A stretch of DNA of 64,000 nucleotides from positions 4,894,501 to 4,958,500 of the forward strand of contig NZ_CP152412.1 of the NCBI RefSeq assembly GCF_038957035.1, in the 5' to 3' direction. This DNA is from Bradyrhizobium sp. B097. Lineage in GTDB: Bacteria; Pseudomonadota; Alphaproteobacteria; Rhizobiales; Xanthobacteraceae. Shown here piece by piece: positions 44,149 to 53,534 of this stretch. The stretch's first letter is position 1; every line of letters starts with the position of its first letter. The notes below the pieces were generated by a model that was not told where the DNA came from, ran no database searches, and was given only the letters and a program-made list of their open reading frames with translations. A program made the position numbers and the translations under genes.

Positions 44149-46646
44149 TACAGCCCCCCGGTTCCCGGCCGCATGAAGAAGCCGCCATCCGGCTGTCCGC
44201 CGCTCTGCGACGGCTGTGGACCGGGTGCAGGGCCGCGGCCATCGGCATCGGCGACACCGATCACCGAATAGTTGTCCGGCGGCGCGGTGCCCGGCTTGAA
44301 GGCTTCGAGGATGGTGTTGCCGCTATCGCCTGGGCCGGCACGCATGCCGGTCTTGGCGTCGACGCGGATCAGCTTGATGCCGGCCGGGACCTTGAACGGG
44401 GTCGGCGGCTTGTCGGCGAGCGCAAGCTTGAGGAAGTCGCGCGCGATCGGCGCGGCCACGTGACCGCCGGTGGCGGTGCGGCCGAGATTGCGCGGCTTGT
44501 CGTAACCCATGTAGACGCCGACCGCGAGGTCCGGCGAGAAGCCGACGAACCAGACGTCCTTCTCGTCGTTGGTGGTGCCGGTCTTGCCGGCGATCGGCTT
44601 GCCGACCTCCTTGACGACGGTCGCGGTGCCGCGCTGGACCACGCCTTCCATCATCTCGGTGATCTGGTAGGCGGTCATCGGATCGAGCACTTGCTCGCGG
44701 CGGTCGACGAGCTGCGGCTCCGGCTGGCTCTTCCAGCCCCCTGGCGCGTCGCAGCCGCGGCATTCGCGGGTGTCGTGCTTGAAGATGGTGTGGCCGTAGC
44801 GGTCCTGGATGCGATCGATCAGCGTCGGCTTCACCCGGCGGCCGCCATTGGCGAACATCGAATACGCCGTGACCATCCGCATGACGGTCGTCTCACCAGC
44901 ACCCAGCGCATACGACAGATAGTTCGGCAACTCGTCATAGACGCCGAAGCGTTTGGCATACTCGCCGACCAGCGGCATGCCGATGTCCTGCGCAAGCCGC
45001 ACCGTCACGGTGTTGAGCGATCGCTGCAACGCGTTGCGCAGCGTGGTCGGACCGTAATACTTGCCGGTCGAATAGTTCTCCGGACGCCACACGCCGGCGC
45101 CCTGCCCCTGATCGATCTCGATCGGCGCGTCGATCACCGTGGTCGACGGCGTATAGCCGTTGTCCAGCGCCGACGAATACACGATCGGCTTGAACGACGA
45201 GCCGGGCTGCCGGTAGGCCTGCGTCGCCCGGTTGAACTGGCTCTGGTCGAACGAGAAGCCGCCGACCATCGCGAGCACGCGGCCGGTCCACGGATCCATC
45301 GCCACCATGGCGCCGGAGACTTCGGGCAATTGCCGGAGGCGATACTGGCCCTCGACCGCAGTGCCTTCCTTGGTCACCAGCGGGTCGGCATAGATCACAT
45401 CGCCGGGCTGCAGCACCTGCGAGACCGCCGTCGGCGCCTTGCCCTTGGTCTTGGCCCAGCGCACGCCGTCCATCGTGATGATGCCGGTCTGCCGCTCCTT
45501 GCTGACCGCGCCGCCGAGCTCGCGGCCCGGCTGGAAGCCGATCCGTGCTGACTGATCGCCGGTCTCCAGCACCACCGCCATCCGCCACGGCGAGATGTCG
45601 GAGAGCGATTTGACGTCGGCAAGCTTGACGCCCCAGTCGCCGGAGACGTCGAGCTTGTGCACCGCCCCGCGCCAGCCCTGCGCCTCATCGTAGTTGACGA
45701 GGCCCGTGACCATGGTCTTGCGCGCCATCACCTGGATCTTGGGATCCAGCGTGGTGCGGACCGACAAGCCGCCCTCATAGAGCTTCTTCTCGCCGTAGCG
45801 CTCGAAGATGTCGCGGCGGACTTCCTCGGCGAAATATTCGCCGGCGAAGATGTGCGCGCCGTTCGAGCGGCTGGTCACGTTGAGCGGGTCCTTGCGCGCC
45901 TTGTCGGCGTCGGCCTGCTTGATCCAGCCGTTCTCCAGCAGGCGGTCGATCACATAGTTGCGGCGCTCGATCGCGCGATCACGGTTGCGGACCGGATGCA
46001 GCGCGGCCGGCGCCTTCGGCAGCGAGGCGAGATAGGACGCTTCGGCGATCGTCAGCTCGTTGACCGACTTGTCGAAATAAACCAGCGACGCGGCCGCGAT
46101 GCCGTAGGCGCCGAGCCCGAGATAGATCTCGTTCAGATAGAGCTCGAGGATGCGGTCCTTCGAATAGGCGCGCTCGATGCGCATCGCCAGCAAGGCTTCC
46201 TTGATCTTGCGCGCGAACGAGACCTCGTTCGTCAGCAGGAAGTTCTTGGCGACCTGCTGGGTAATGGTAGAGGCACCCTGCGGGCGGCGGTTGGAGCCGT
46301 AGTTCTGCGCGTAGAGGATCGCAGCGCGCGCCATGCCCTGATAGTCGATGCCGCCGTGCTCGTAGAAATTCTTGTCTTCGGCGGCGAGGAACGCGTTGAT
46401 CACGAGCTTCGGCACCGCCTGGATCGGCAGGTAGAGCCGGCGCTCCTTGGAGTATTCGCCGAGCAGCGCGCCGTCGACGGCGTGCACGCGGGTCATCACC
46501 GGCGGCTCGTAATCCTGGAGCTGCGAGTAGTCGGGCAGATCCTTCGAGAAATGCCAGATGGCGCCAGCGACGGCGGCGACACCGACCAGGAACATGACGG
46601 TTCCGGCGGCGAACAAGAAACCCATGAACCGCACGAGCAGGCGCAT
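44145..46646 (-). CDS. mrcA: Penicillin-binding protein 1A
   Basis: Bifunctional inner-membrane enzyme polymerising glycan strands and cross-linking peptides. Membrane anchor LFAAGTVMFLVGVAAVAGAIW; transglycosylase (GT51) domain with AAEDKNFYEHGGIDYQGM and GASTITQQVAKNF; an OB-like insert; and the transpeptidase domain with SxxK in GSSFKP (~residue 485), SxN in RSLNTV and KTG in AGKTGTTND (~684). 833 residues, normal. The C-terminal tail is Pro/Gly-rich and the stop codon lies in a repeat element. Leftward; divergent relationships are absent since amiC upstream is also leftward. Confidence 0.95.
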   Translation of the reverse strand: MRLLVRFMGFLFAAGTVMFLVGVAAVAGAIWHFSKDLPDYSQLQDYEPPVMTRVHAVDGALLGEYSKERRLYLPIQAVPKLVINAFLAAEDKNFYEHGGIDYQGMARAAILYAQNYGSNRRPQGASTITQQVAKNFLLTNEVSFARKIKEALLAMRIERAYSKDRILELYLNEIYLGLGAYGIAAASLVYFDKSVNELTIAEASYLASLPKAPAALHPVRNRDRAIERRNYVIDRLLENGWIKQADADKARKDPLNVTSRSNGAHIFAGEYFAEEVRRDIFERYGEKKLYEGGLSVRTTLDPKIQVMARKTMVTGLVNYDEAQGWRGAVHKLDVSGDWGVKLADVKSLSDISPWRMAVVLETGDQSARIGFQPGRELGGAVSKERQTGIITMDGVRWAKTKGKAPTAVSQVLQPGDVIYADPLVTKEGTAVEGQYRLRQLPEVSGAMVAMDPWTGRVLAMVGGFSFDQSQFNRATQAYRQPGSSFKPIVYSSALDNGYTPSTTVIDAPIEIDQGQGAGVWRPENYSTGKYYGPTTLRNALQRSLNTVTVRLAQDIGMPLVGEYAKRFGVYDELPNYLSYALGAGETTVMRMVTAYSMFANGGRRVKPTLIDRIQDRYGHTIFKHDTRECRGCDAPGGWKSQPEPQLVDRREQVLDPMTAYQITEMMEGVVQRGTATVVKEVGKPIAGKTGTTNDEKDVWFVGFSPDLAVGVYMGYDKPRNLGRTATGGHVAAPIARDFLKLALADKPPTPFKVPAGIKLIRVDAKTGMRAGPGDSGNTILEAFKPGTAPPDNYSVIGVADADGRGPAPGPQPSQSGGQPDGGFFMRPGTGGLY

Positions 46647-46939
46647 TATCGACGTTCCGTTCCTACCCTCCGGCGCTCAATCGTCAGAAGCGCCTGTCCA
46701 AAAGTGCGGAGCCTCACACAACGGAGGCTCACATAGCGAGGCCTTCACGTTGAGGCCTTTACTTCAAAGCCTTGACATCGAAGCCTTGGCCCAGCGAGCC
46801 GCCTTGCGCACGCGAATAAACAAAAGCCGCCGGACAATATGGTCGATTCTGCGGACCTGCGGTCCTTTGTCTATAACGTCGCCGCTGTGGCCAAACTAGG
46901 GCTTCCGGGCAACGGCCCCGGCTTTTCAGGCGGCCAATT

Positions 46940-48265
46940 TCACTTTGCCGGTCCGGCGGTTGCCAGCCGTTTGGAGAAGAACGTGTCGATCGCCTGGACC
47001 ATCGATCCGACGGCCTTGCTGCGCCAGTTCTCGGAGACCAGATGCTCGAGGTCACCCTTGTTGGAGACATAGCCGATCTCCACCAGAACGGACGGCACGT
47101 CGGGCGCCTTCAGCACCCGGAAGCCGGCCGATTTCAGCGGATGCTTGTGCATCCGCACCGTGGACTTCATCTCGTCCATCAGCAGACGAGCGAAGCGGTT
47201 CGAGAAGGTCTTGGTCTCGCGCTGCGCGAGGTCGATCAGGATGTCGGCGACCTCGGTCGGCTCGTCGGTCAGGTTCACGCCCGCGATCGCGTCGGCCTTG
47301 TTCTCCGCTTCCGCCAGCCGCTCGGCCTCGGCGTCGGACGCCTTGTCCGACACGGTGTAGATCGTGGCGCCCTGGGCGTCGCCCTCGCGGCGCGGCAAGG
47401 CATCGGCGTGGATCGAGACGAACAGCGCCGCGGATTGCGAGCGCGCGATCTTCACCCGGTCGTTGAGCGGGATGAAGGTGTCGTCGGACCGGGTCATGAC
47501 CACCCGGTATTTGCCCGACTTCTCGATCCGGTCGCGCAAAGCGAGGCCAAAGCCCAGCACCAGGTTCTTCTCGGTCTGGTCGCCGGACTGGGTGCCGTTG
47601 TCGATGCCGCCATGCCCCGGATCGATCACGATCAGCGGGCGCGAGTCGGTGGTCGCAACCGGCGGCAGCGCCGCCGTGGTGACGGCCGGAATGGTCGCCG
47701 TGGTGGCTTCGGAAATCGACGGCTTCAATTCGGGCCGGCTCTCCGGCGCGAGCGACTGCACGAAGCTGGTGCGATCGACCTGCTCGAAATCCAGCACCAG
47801 CCGCGGCGGCTGGCCGTTGGCGGCATCGAGCACATAGGAATTGGCGATCTTCACCGGGCCGGTCATGTCGAACACGATGCGGGAGCCGCCGGGCATCACG
47901 AGGCCATAGCGAAACGCCTTCACCAATCCCCGCGCCGCCGAGCCGGTGCCGGCAGCGAGCTGGAAATTGACCTGCGGGATATCGACCACGACACGGTAGG
48001 GGTCGGCCAATGGAAAGGCGCGAAACTCGATCTTCCGGTCGAGATCGAGGATGAAACGGGTCTGCTTGTCGTCGCCGGCAAGCCTGGCGCCGGATGCGAC
48101 CGGGAAATTCGGCGCACTGGCGGCTGGGGCACTAGCGGCCGGCGCCGGCTGGCCGTCCGGTGGTCCCTCGGCCGCGCTCGGGGCGCTGGCCATGCCAAGC
48201 GCCAATGCTGCAGCGCACAACAGCCCGCATCCCAAGAAAACAAGGTGTTTTGCGCGGTTCTCCAC
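46940..48265 (-). CDS. amiC: N-acetylmuramoyl-L-alanine amidase (AmiC type)
   Basis: Periplasmic Zn amidase that splits septal peptidoglycan during cell division. Signal peptide (LVFLGCGLLCAAALALGMASA), an AMIN domain (~60-180, targeting septal peptidoglycan), then the Amidase_3 domain with Zn ligands in IDPGHGGIDNG, EKNLVLGFGLALRD and SIHADALP, and the catalytic Glu in VLVEIGYVSN. 441 residues. The 293-bp gap to the PBP1A start (46647-46939) probably holds the PBP1A promoter; no clear motif was assigned. The AmiC symbol is by domain layout. Confidence 0.93.
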   Translation of the reverse strand: MENRAKHLVFLGCGLLCAAALALGMASAPSAAEGPPDGQPAPAASAPAASAPNFPVASGARLAGDDKQTRFILDLDRKIEFRAFPLADPYRVVVDIPQVNFQLAAGTGSAARGLVKAFRYGLVMPGGSRIVFDMTGPVKIANSYVLDAANGQPPRLVLDFEQVDRTSFVQSLAPESRPELKPSISEATTATIPAVTTAALPPVATTDSRPLIVIDPGHGGIDNGTQSGDQTEKNLVLGFGLALRDRIEKSGKYRVVMTRSDDTFIPLNDRVKIARSQSAALFVSIHADALPRREGDAQGATIYTVSDKASDAEAERLAEAENKADAIAGVNLTDEPTEVADILIDLAQRETKTFSNRFARLLMDEMKSTVRMHKHPLKSAGFRVLKAPDVPSVLVEIGYVSNKGDLEHLVSENWRSKAVGSMVQAIDTFFSKRLATAGPAK

Positions 48266-48377
48266 CCGATTCGGAGCCTCCCAGCTGCTTCTTACCGCAT
48301 TAGAACCACACGGTTAATCGCACCCTAATGACGCGCGGGCGAAAAGAGCCGAGTGTTGCGGCGGCGTGACGCTTCCC

Positions 48378-48406
48378 TTGCACGCGGCGGGCAATCCACG
48401 TATGTA
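48378..48406 (+). promoter_or_regulatory. Putative rne promoter and long leader
   Basis: TTGCAC (48378-48383), 17 bp, TATGTA (48401-48406). If used, the rne mRNA has a ~555-nt leader. E. coli rne also has a long, autoregulatory leader. The whole 703-bp gap 48266-48968 contains no credible gene. Confidence 0.45.
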
Positions 48407-48968
48407 CGGAGTGCTGACGGCTAGTACTCCCGGTTGTGTCGCGTTCAGCCTCTCGGTGCAACGGTGGAACCTTCCAAGTCGAAGATCCCGCCGTGTTTTT
48501 CCGGTCCCTCCCCAGCCAGCGCCGCGCGCGGCTGACACGGAGAGGCGGATTCAAGCCCGAGCGGCGTCCGGTCCCAGACACACTCCCTCGCCAGAGGGAC
48601 GGTTTGAGACACGGCGTAACCGATTATCCGGCCCCTCGGGGCCTCGATATGCGATGGCCGGCAGGCGCTTCGGCGCCAGGCGGGGCCTTCAGCAAAAGAT
48701 ACGGCGGTAATTTTCGCCGCCAACATTTAGACGGGCCGACGCTTAATGCGCCAGACTGCATTGCCGACCAGGATCTCCCGAATGATCGCGCTGACGCGAG
48801 GTGAAAACTTCGCCCGTCGCATCATCCCGGTGGGTTCCCGTCCGGCGCTGCGCCGCGAGACGCGTTTTGGCCTTCCCCTCACCCCCGAATCAGGTGGACC
48901 GTCGCGTCACCGGGCGGCGCAATTTGCGCCTGCCATGATCCGCGCCCGCCGCCGTCAAGAGCTCCAAA

Positions 48969-51900
48969 ATGCCCAACAAGATGTTGATCGATGCCACCCA
49001 CCCGGAAGAAACCCGGGTCGTCGTGGTCCGTGGCAATCGCGTCGAAGAGTTTGATTTCGAGACCGCCCAGCGCAAGCAACTGCGCGGCAACATTTACCTC
49101 GCTAAGGTCACGCGCGTAGAGCCGTCGCTGCAGGCCGCCTTCATCGAGTATGGCGGCAACCGCCACGGCTTCCTGGCCTTCAGCGAAATCCATCCCGACT
49201 ACTACCAGATCCCGGTCGCCGACCGTCAGGCGCTGATCGAAGCCGACGAGCGCGCCCATCGCGAGGCCGAGGAAGAGCACGAGAACCGCGGCCATCGCCG
49301 CCGGTCGCGCCATCGCAATGCCCGCCGCCGCGGTCATGGCGACCGCGTCCAGAGCGAGGTGATCGAGGGTGCAGCCGACGCGCAGGCGCTGCCGGCAGCC
49401 GAGGCTCACGAACATCCCGCCGATGCCGGGCATCATGAACACGATGCCGGGCATCACGAGCACGGCGTGGCCGCCTATGAGGGTCACGAGCATGAGGCGC
49501 ATGATCATGCGCATCACGACGACCACGAGCATCACCACGATCATGAGCATGAGCATGAGCATGAGCATCACCATGACCATGGTCACGACGATCATGGCCA
49601 CGATGATCACGATCATGACCACCATGACCATGATCATGCGCACGTCCACGTAACGAGCGAGGCGCCGGCGGCCGACGCTCCGTCCGACCCCGTCGTCGCG
49701 GTGGTCGAAGCCTCCGTTGCGTCAGCTGCGCCGGAATTCGTCGAGACCGCCGAGGTCAATCATGAGCCCGAGCGGGCCCATGAGGAACAGGTCGCGGAAA
49801 ACGCCGCGCATGCCGACGACGCGCCGCATGGGGCAGCCGACGAAGTCCACGCCGCGGCCGATGAGCACGGCGTCGCCGAATACGCAACGCTTGCAGACGG
49901 AGCCGCGCCCGAGGCTCGGCATGGCGACGATGCCGGCGAAGACGATGACGAGGATGACGGCGAGGAAGGCGAGGAAGAGGATGTCGTCGAGTCCGTCGGC
50001 GGCGACGACGTGCTCGAGGAGGTTCCGGAGCGCGCGTTCCGCCCCCGTCGCCAGTACAAGATCCAGGAAGTGATCAAGCGCCGGCAGGTGATGCTGGTGC
50101 AGGTCGTCAAGGAAGAGCGCGGCAACAAGGGCGCCGCGCTGACCACCTATCTGTCGCTCGCCGGCCGTTATGCCGTGCTGATGCCCAACACCGCGCGTGG
50201 CGGCGGCATCAGCCGCAAGATCACCTCCGCCCAGGACCGCTCGCGGCTGAAGGAAGTGGTGCAGGACCTCGACGTGCCCGAGGGCATGGGGATCATCCTG
50301 CGCACCGCCGGCGCCTCCCGCAGCAAGCCGGAGATCAAGCGCGACTTCGAGTACCTGATCCGGATGTGGGAGACGGTGCGCGACCTGACCCTGAAGTCGC
50401 AGGCGCCGACCCTGGTCTACGAGGAAGGCTCGCTGATCAAGCGTTCGCTGCGCGACCTCTACAACAAGGAGATCGACGAGATTCAGGTGGCGGGCGAAGC
50501 CGGCTACCGCGAAGCGCGCGACTTCATGAAGATGCTGATGCCGGCCAATGTGCGCGCGGTGAAGCAATATCGCGACGGCCAGCCGCTGTTCTCGCGCATG
50601 GGCGTCGAAAGCCAGCTTGACGCGATGTTCTCGCCGACGGTGCAGTTGCGCTCCGGCGGCTACATCGTGATCAACCAAACCGAGGCGCTGGTCTCGATCG
50701 ACGTCAACTCCGGCCGCGCCACGCGCGAGCACCATATCGAGGACACCGCGCTCAAGACCAATCTGGAAGCCGCGGAAGAAGTTGCGCGTCAATTGCGTTT
50801 GCGCGACCTCGCGGGCCTGATCGTCATTGACTTCATCGACATGGACGAGAAGCGCAACAACCGCGCGGTCGAGCGCAAGCTGTCGGATTGCCTGCGCCAG
50901 GACCGTGCCCGGATCCAGGTCGGCCGCATCTCGCATTTCGGCCTGTTGGAAATGTCGCGCCAGCGCATCCGCGCTAGCGTGCTGGAGAGCTCGACCGAGC
51001 CCTGCCCGCAATGCGGCGGCAGCGGTCACGTCCGTTCGGTCTCGTCGGTGGCGCTGCAGCTCCTGCGCGGCATCGAGGAAATCCTGATGAAGGGCGCCAC
51101 CCACAATCTGGTGGTCCGCACCCGCACCGACGTCGCGCTCTACGTGCTCAACCACAAGCGCGGCCATCTGCGCGACCTCGAGGACTCCTTCCGCGTCTCG
51201 CTGTCGATCGTCGCCGACGCCACGGTGCACGGCCAGCAATCCTACATCATCGATCGCGGCGAGCAGGTGCATACGCTCGAAGCCGCCAAGGCGCTGCTTG
51301 CCGCGCAAGCTGCCGCTGCGCCGGCGCAGGTCGACGAGCCGGATGACGAGGAAGAACTGTTCGAATACGAGGCCGAGATCGAGACTGACGAGACCGAAGG
51401 GCTCGTCGACGACCGGGCGGCCGGCGAGGAAGCAGGCGCCGCTGAGGGCGAAGGCGACGGCCAGCGCCGCAAGCGCCGCCGTCGGCGCCGCGGCCGTGGT
51501 GGCAGCGAAGCGCGCGAAGGTGCTCCGCCGCCGCGCGAGGACGGCGATCTGATGCATGTCCTGCCCGATGGCACCGAGGTGGTTGCCGCGGGCGAAGCCG
51601 AAGGCGATGAGGACGAAGGCGACGAAGCCCAGGGCGCTGCCCGCGACGACCAGGCCGGCAACGGCGATCGCCGCCCGCGGCGCCGCGGACGCCGTGGCGG
51701 CCGCCGGCGGCGCGGCACTGGCGGACCGGATGACGGTCTCGCTGGATCGATCTCCGATGAGCTGAGCCCGGTGGCAGCGCCTGAAGCCACGGACGCAGTT
51801 GCCGATTTCGATAGCCACGACGTGGAGCCGGCCCCCTCGCTCGCGCAGCCCGAGCTATTTGCCCAGCCGGCGGAATGGCAGCCGATCGAGGCCGCGCCGG

Positions 51901-52193
51901 TTGAGGCGATCGCGGCACCCGAGCCCGAACCCGTTGCAGCACCTGCCGCTGAGGACACGGCCGAAAGCGACCGCGCGCAGCGGCGCCGCTCGACGGTGCG
52001 CGAAAAGGTCAGCTTCGCATCGAGCCCGCAACCCGAGACAACACCGGCGCTGGCTCAGAGCCCGGCGGAGCAACCTGCCCCCGCCCCTGAACCCGCAGCC
52101 TCTGCCCCGCAGTCCGCAGCGGACGCCGCCACGGCCGAGGCTCCGGCCCGCAAGGGCTGGTGGTCGCGCCGCTTCGGCGGCGGCGGCAACTAG
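48969..52193 (+). CDS. rne: Ribonuclease E with His-rich insertion in the S1 domain
   Basis: Endoribonuclease at the core of the RNA degradosome. N-terminal MPNKMLIDATHPEETRVVVV and the first half of the S1 domain (NIYLAKVTRVEPSLQAAFIEYG, ~40-82) are followed by a ~270-residue insertion (~85-357). The second S1 half follows (IQEVIKRRQVMLVQVVKEERG). The catalytic metal-binding Asp residues are in SIDVNSGR (~576) and IDFIDM (~620), and the Zn-link is CPQCGGSGH (~679). Residues ~140-226 of the insertion are extremely His/Asp/Glu-rich. The C-terminal part is disordered with Arg clusters (RRKRRRRRRGRGG) for RNA/partner binding, ending WWSRRFGGGGN. 1074 residues. Confidence 0.95.
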   Translation: MPNKMLIDATHPEETRVVVVRGNRVEEFDFETAQRKQLRGNIYLAKVTRVEPSLQAAFIEYGGNRHGFLAFSEIHPDYYQIPVADRQALIEADERAHREAEEEHENRGHRRRSRHRNARRRGHGDRVQSEVIEGAADAQALPAAEAHEHPADAGHHEHDAGHHEHGVAAYEGHEHEAHDHAHHDDHEHHHDHEHEHEHEHHHDHGHDDHGHDDHDHDHHDHDHAHVHVTSEAPAADAPSDPVVAVVEASVASAAPEFVETAEVNHEPERAHEEQVAENAAHADDAPHGAADEVHAAADEHGVAEYATLADGAAPEARHGDDAGEDDDEDDGEEGEEEDVVESVGGDDVLEEVPERAFRPRRQYKIQEVIKRRQVMLVQVVKEERGNKGAALTTYLSLAGRYAVLMPNTARGGGISRKITSAQDRSRLKEVVQDLDVPEGMGIILRTAGASRSKPEIKRDFEYLIRMWETVRDLTLKSQAPTLVYEEGSLIKRSLRDLYNKEIDEIQVAGEAGYREARDFMKMLMPANVRAVKQYRDGQPLFSRMGVESQLDAMFSPTVQLRSGGYIVINQTEALVSIDVNSGRATREHHIEDTALKTNLEAAEEVARQLRLRDLAGLIVIDFIDMDEKRNNRAVERKLSDCLRQDRARIQVGRISHFGLLEMSRQRIRASVLESSTEPCPQCGGSGHVRSVSSVALQLLRGIEEILMKGATHNLVVRTRTDVALYVLNHKRGHLRDLEDSFRVSLSIVADATVHGQQSYIIDRGEQVHTLEAAKALLAAQAAAAPAQVDEPDDEEELFEYEAEIETDETEGLVDDRAAGEEAGAAEGEGDGQRRKRRRRRRGRGGSEAREGAPPPREDGDLMHVLPDGTEVVAAGEAEGDEDEGDEAQGAARDDQAGNGDRRPRRRGRRGGRRRRGTGGPDDGLAGSISDELSPVAAPEATDAVADFDSHDVEPAPSLAQPELFAQPAEWQPIEAAPVEAIAAPEPEPVAAPAAEDTAESDRAQRRRSTVREKVSFASSPQPETTPALAQSPAEQPAPAPEPAASAPQSAADAATAEAPARKGWWSRRFGGGGN

Positions 52194-52210
52194 CGCCACC
52201 TGGAAGTCAA

Positions 52211-52238
52211 AACGCCCGGTTCACCCCGGGCGTTTTTA
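52211..52238 (+). terminator. rne terminator
   Basis: Perfect stem AACGCCCGG (52211-52219) and CCGGGCGTT (52226-52234), then TTTTT. A strong intrinsic terminator 18 nt after the rne stop. Confidence 0.9.
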
Positions 52239-52299
52239 TTGAACAGGCCATCCGTTCGTCAGACGCCGGCGTGACGGAGCCTGACGGAGACGGATCCCA

Positions 52300-53532
52300 A
52301 TGCAAAGCGCGATCGTTCTTGGCGGCGGCATGGTGGGCGTCAGCACGGCGCTGCACCTGCAACGCCGCGGCTGGTCGGTGACGCTCGTCGACCGCAAGGA
52401 ACCGGGCCGCGAAACCAGCTACGGCAATGCCGGTATCATTCAGAGCGAGGCGGTGCGGCCCTATCCGATGCCGCGCGATCCCGCCACGCTCGCCAGGATC
52501 GCGATGGGACGCACCAACGACGTGCGCTATCGCCTGGCCTCGTTGCCGCAGCACGCCGGTCCGCTGCTGCGCTATTGGTGGAACTCAACGCCCGAACGGC
52601 ACCGCGAAGCCACCATCGCCTGGGCACGCCTGATCGCCTACGCCACGGCGGAGCACGACACGCTGATCCGCGATGCGCATGCCGACAATCTGATCCGCCG
52701 CGCCGGCTATCGCCTGCTGCATCGCGACCCGGCGGCACTGGAGCAGGCGATTGCAGTCGCCGAAGGGAACCAGCGCGACTTCGGCGTGCAGTTTCGCGTG
52801 CTTGACGGCAGCGAGCTCGCCAAGGCGGAGCCGTTGCTGCGCGACGACCTGCCCGGCGCCATTCACTGGCTCGGACCGTGGACCGTGTCGGACCCCGGCG
52901 GTCTGGTCTCGGCCTATGCCGGATTGTTCGAGCGTCTCGGCGGCACGCTGCTGCGCGGCGACGCGCAGACGTTGACGGAGACCGCAACCGGCTGGTCGGT
53001 CGGCACGACCGGAGGCCGGATCGATGCCGCCCATGTCGTCGTCACGCTCGGGCCGTGGTCACCGCAATTGCTGCGCAAGTTCGGCTACCGCATCCCGCTG
53101 GTGCGCAAGCGCGGCTACCATATGCACTATCAGGGCGGCCGCTCGCTCGACCTGCCGCTGGTCGACACCGCGAATGGGTATGCGATGGCGCCGATGGCCA
53201 AGGGGATCCGCATCACGACCGGCGCGGAGCTGACCAGCCCCGATGCGCCGGCGACGCCGATCCAGCTTGGCCATGCCGAAGCGGCCGCACGCGAGCTGAT
53301 CGAGATCGGCAGCCGCGTCGAGCCCGAGCCGTGGTTCGGCACCCGCCCCTGCACCACCGACATGCTGCCGGTGCTCGGGCCTGCGCCGCGGCATCGCGGG
53401 CTGTGGGTGAACTTCGGTCACGGCCATCAGGGCTTTACGCTCGGCCCGGCGACGGCGCGGGTGCTGGCCGAAGCGATGAACGGCGAGGCATCCTCGGTGG
53501 ACACCTCGCCGTATCGGATGGACCGGTTCTGA
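52300..53532 (+). CDS. FAD-dependent oxidoreductase, D-amino-acid dehydrogenase (DadA)-like
   Basis: DAO superfamily. FAD-binding AIVLGGGMVGVSTALHL (GxGxxG with a downstream acidic residue), RETSYGNAGIIQSEAV (typical DadA loop) and a C-terminal WFGTRPCTTDMLPVLG with VNFGHGHQGFTLGP closing the flavin site. 410 residues. It probably oxidises D-amino acids to 2-oxo acids and passes electrons to the respiratory chain; the substrate is inferred from family. It converges with dctA with only two bases between stop codons. Confidence 0.88.
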   Translation: MQSAIVLGGGMVGVSTALHLQRRGWSVTLVDRKEPGRETSYGNAGIIQSEAVRPYPMPRDPATLARIAMGRTNDVRYRLASLPQHAGPLLRYWWNSTPERHREATIAWARLIAYATAEHDTLIRDAHADNLIRRAGYRLLHRDPAALEQAIAVAEGNQRDFGVQFRVLDGSELAKAEPLLRDDLPGAIHWLGPWTVSDPGGLVSAYAGLFERLGGTLLRGDAQTLTETATGWSVGTTGGRIDAAHVVVTLGPWSPQLLRKFGYRIPLVRKRGYHMHYQGGRSLDLPLVDTANGYAMAPMAKGIRITTGAELTSPDAPATPIQLGHAEAAARELIEIGSRVEPEPWFGTRPCTTDMLPVLGPAPRHRGLWVNFGHGHQGFTLGPATARVLAEAMNGEASSVDTSPYRMDRF

Positions 53533-53534
53533 CG

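Noticed and set aside
49390..49650. His-rich stretch in rne as a sequencing error or separate gene
   Set aside because: The frame is continuous through it and both S1 halves are intact on either side in the same frame.
49722..51818. 698-codon minus-strand open frame
   Set aside because: Antisense to rne, which has its catalytic and Zn-link motifs on the plus strand.
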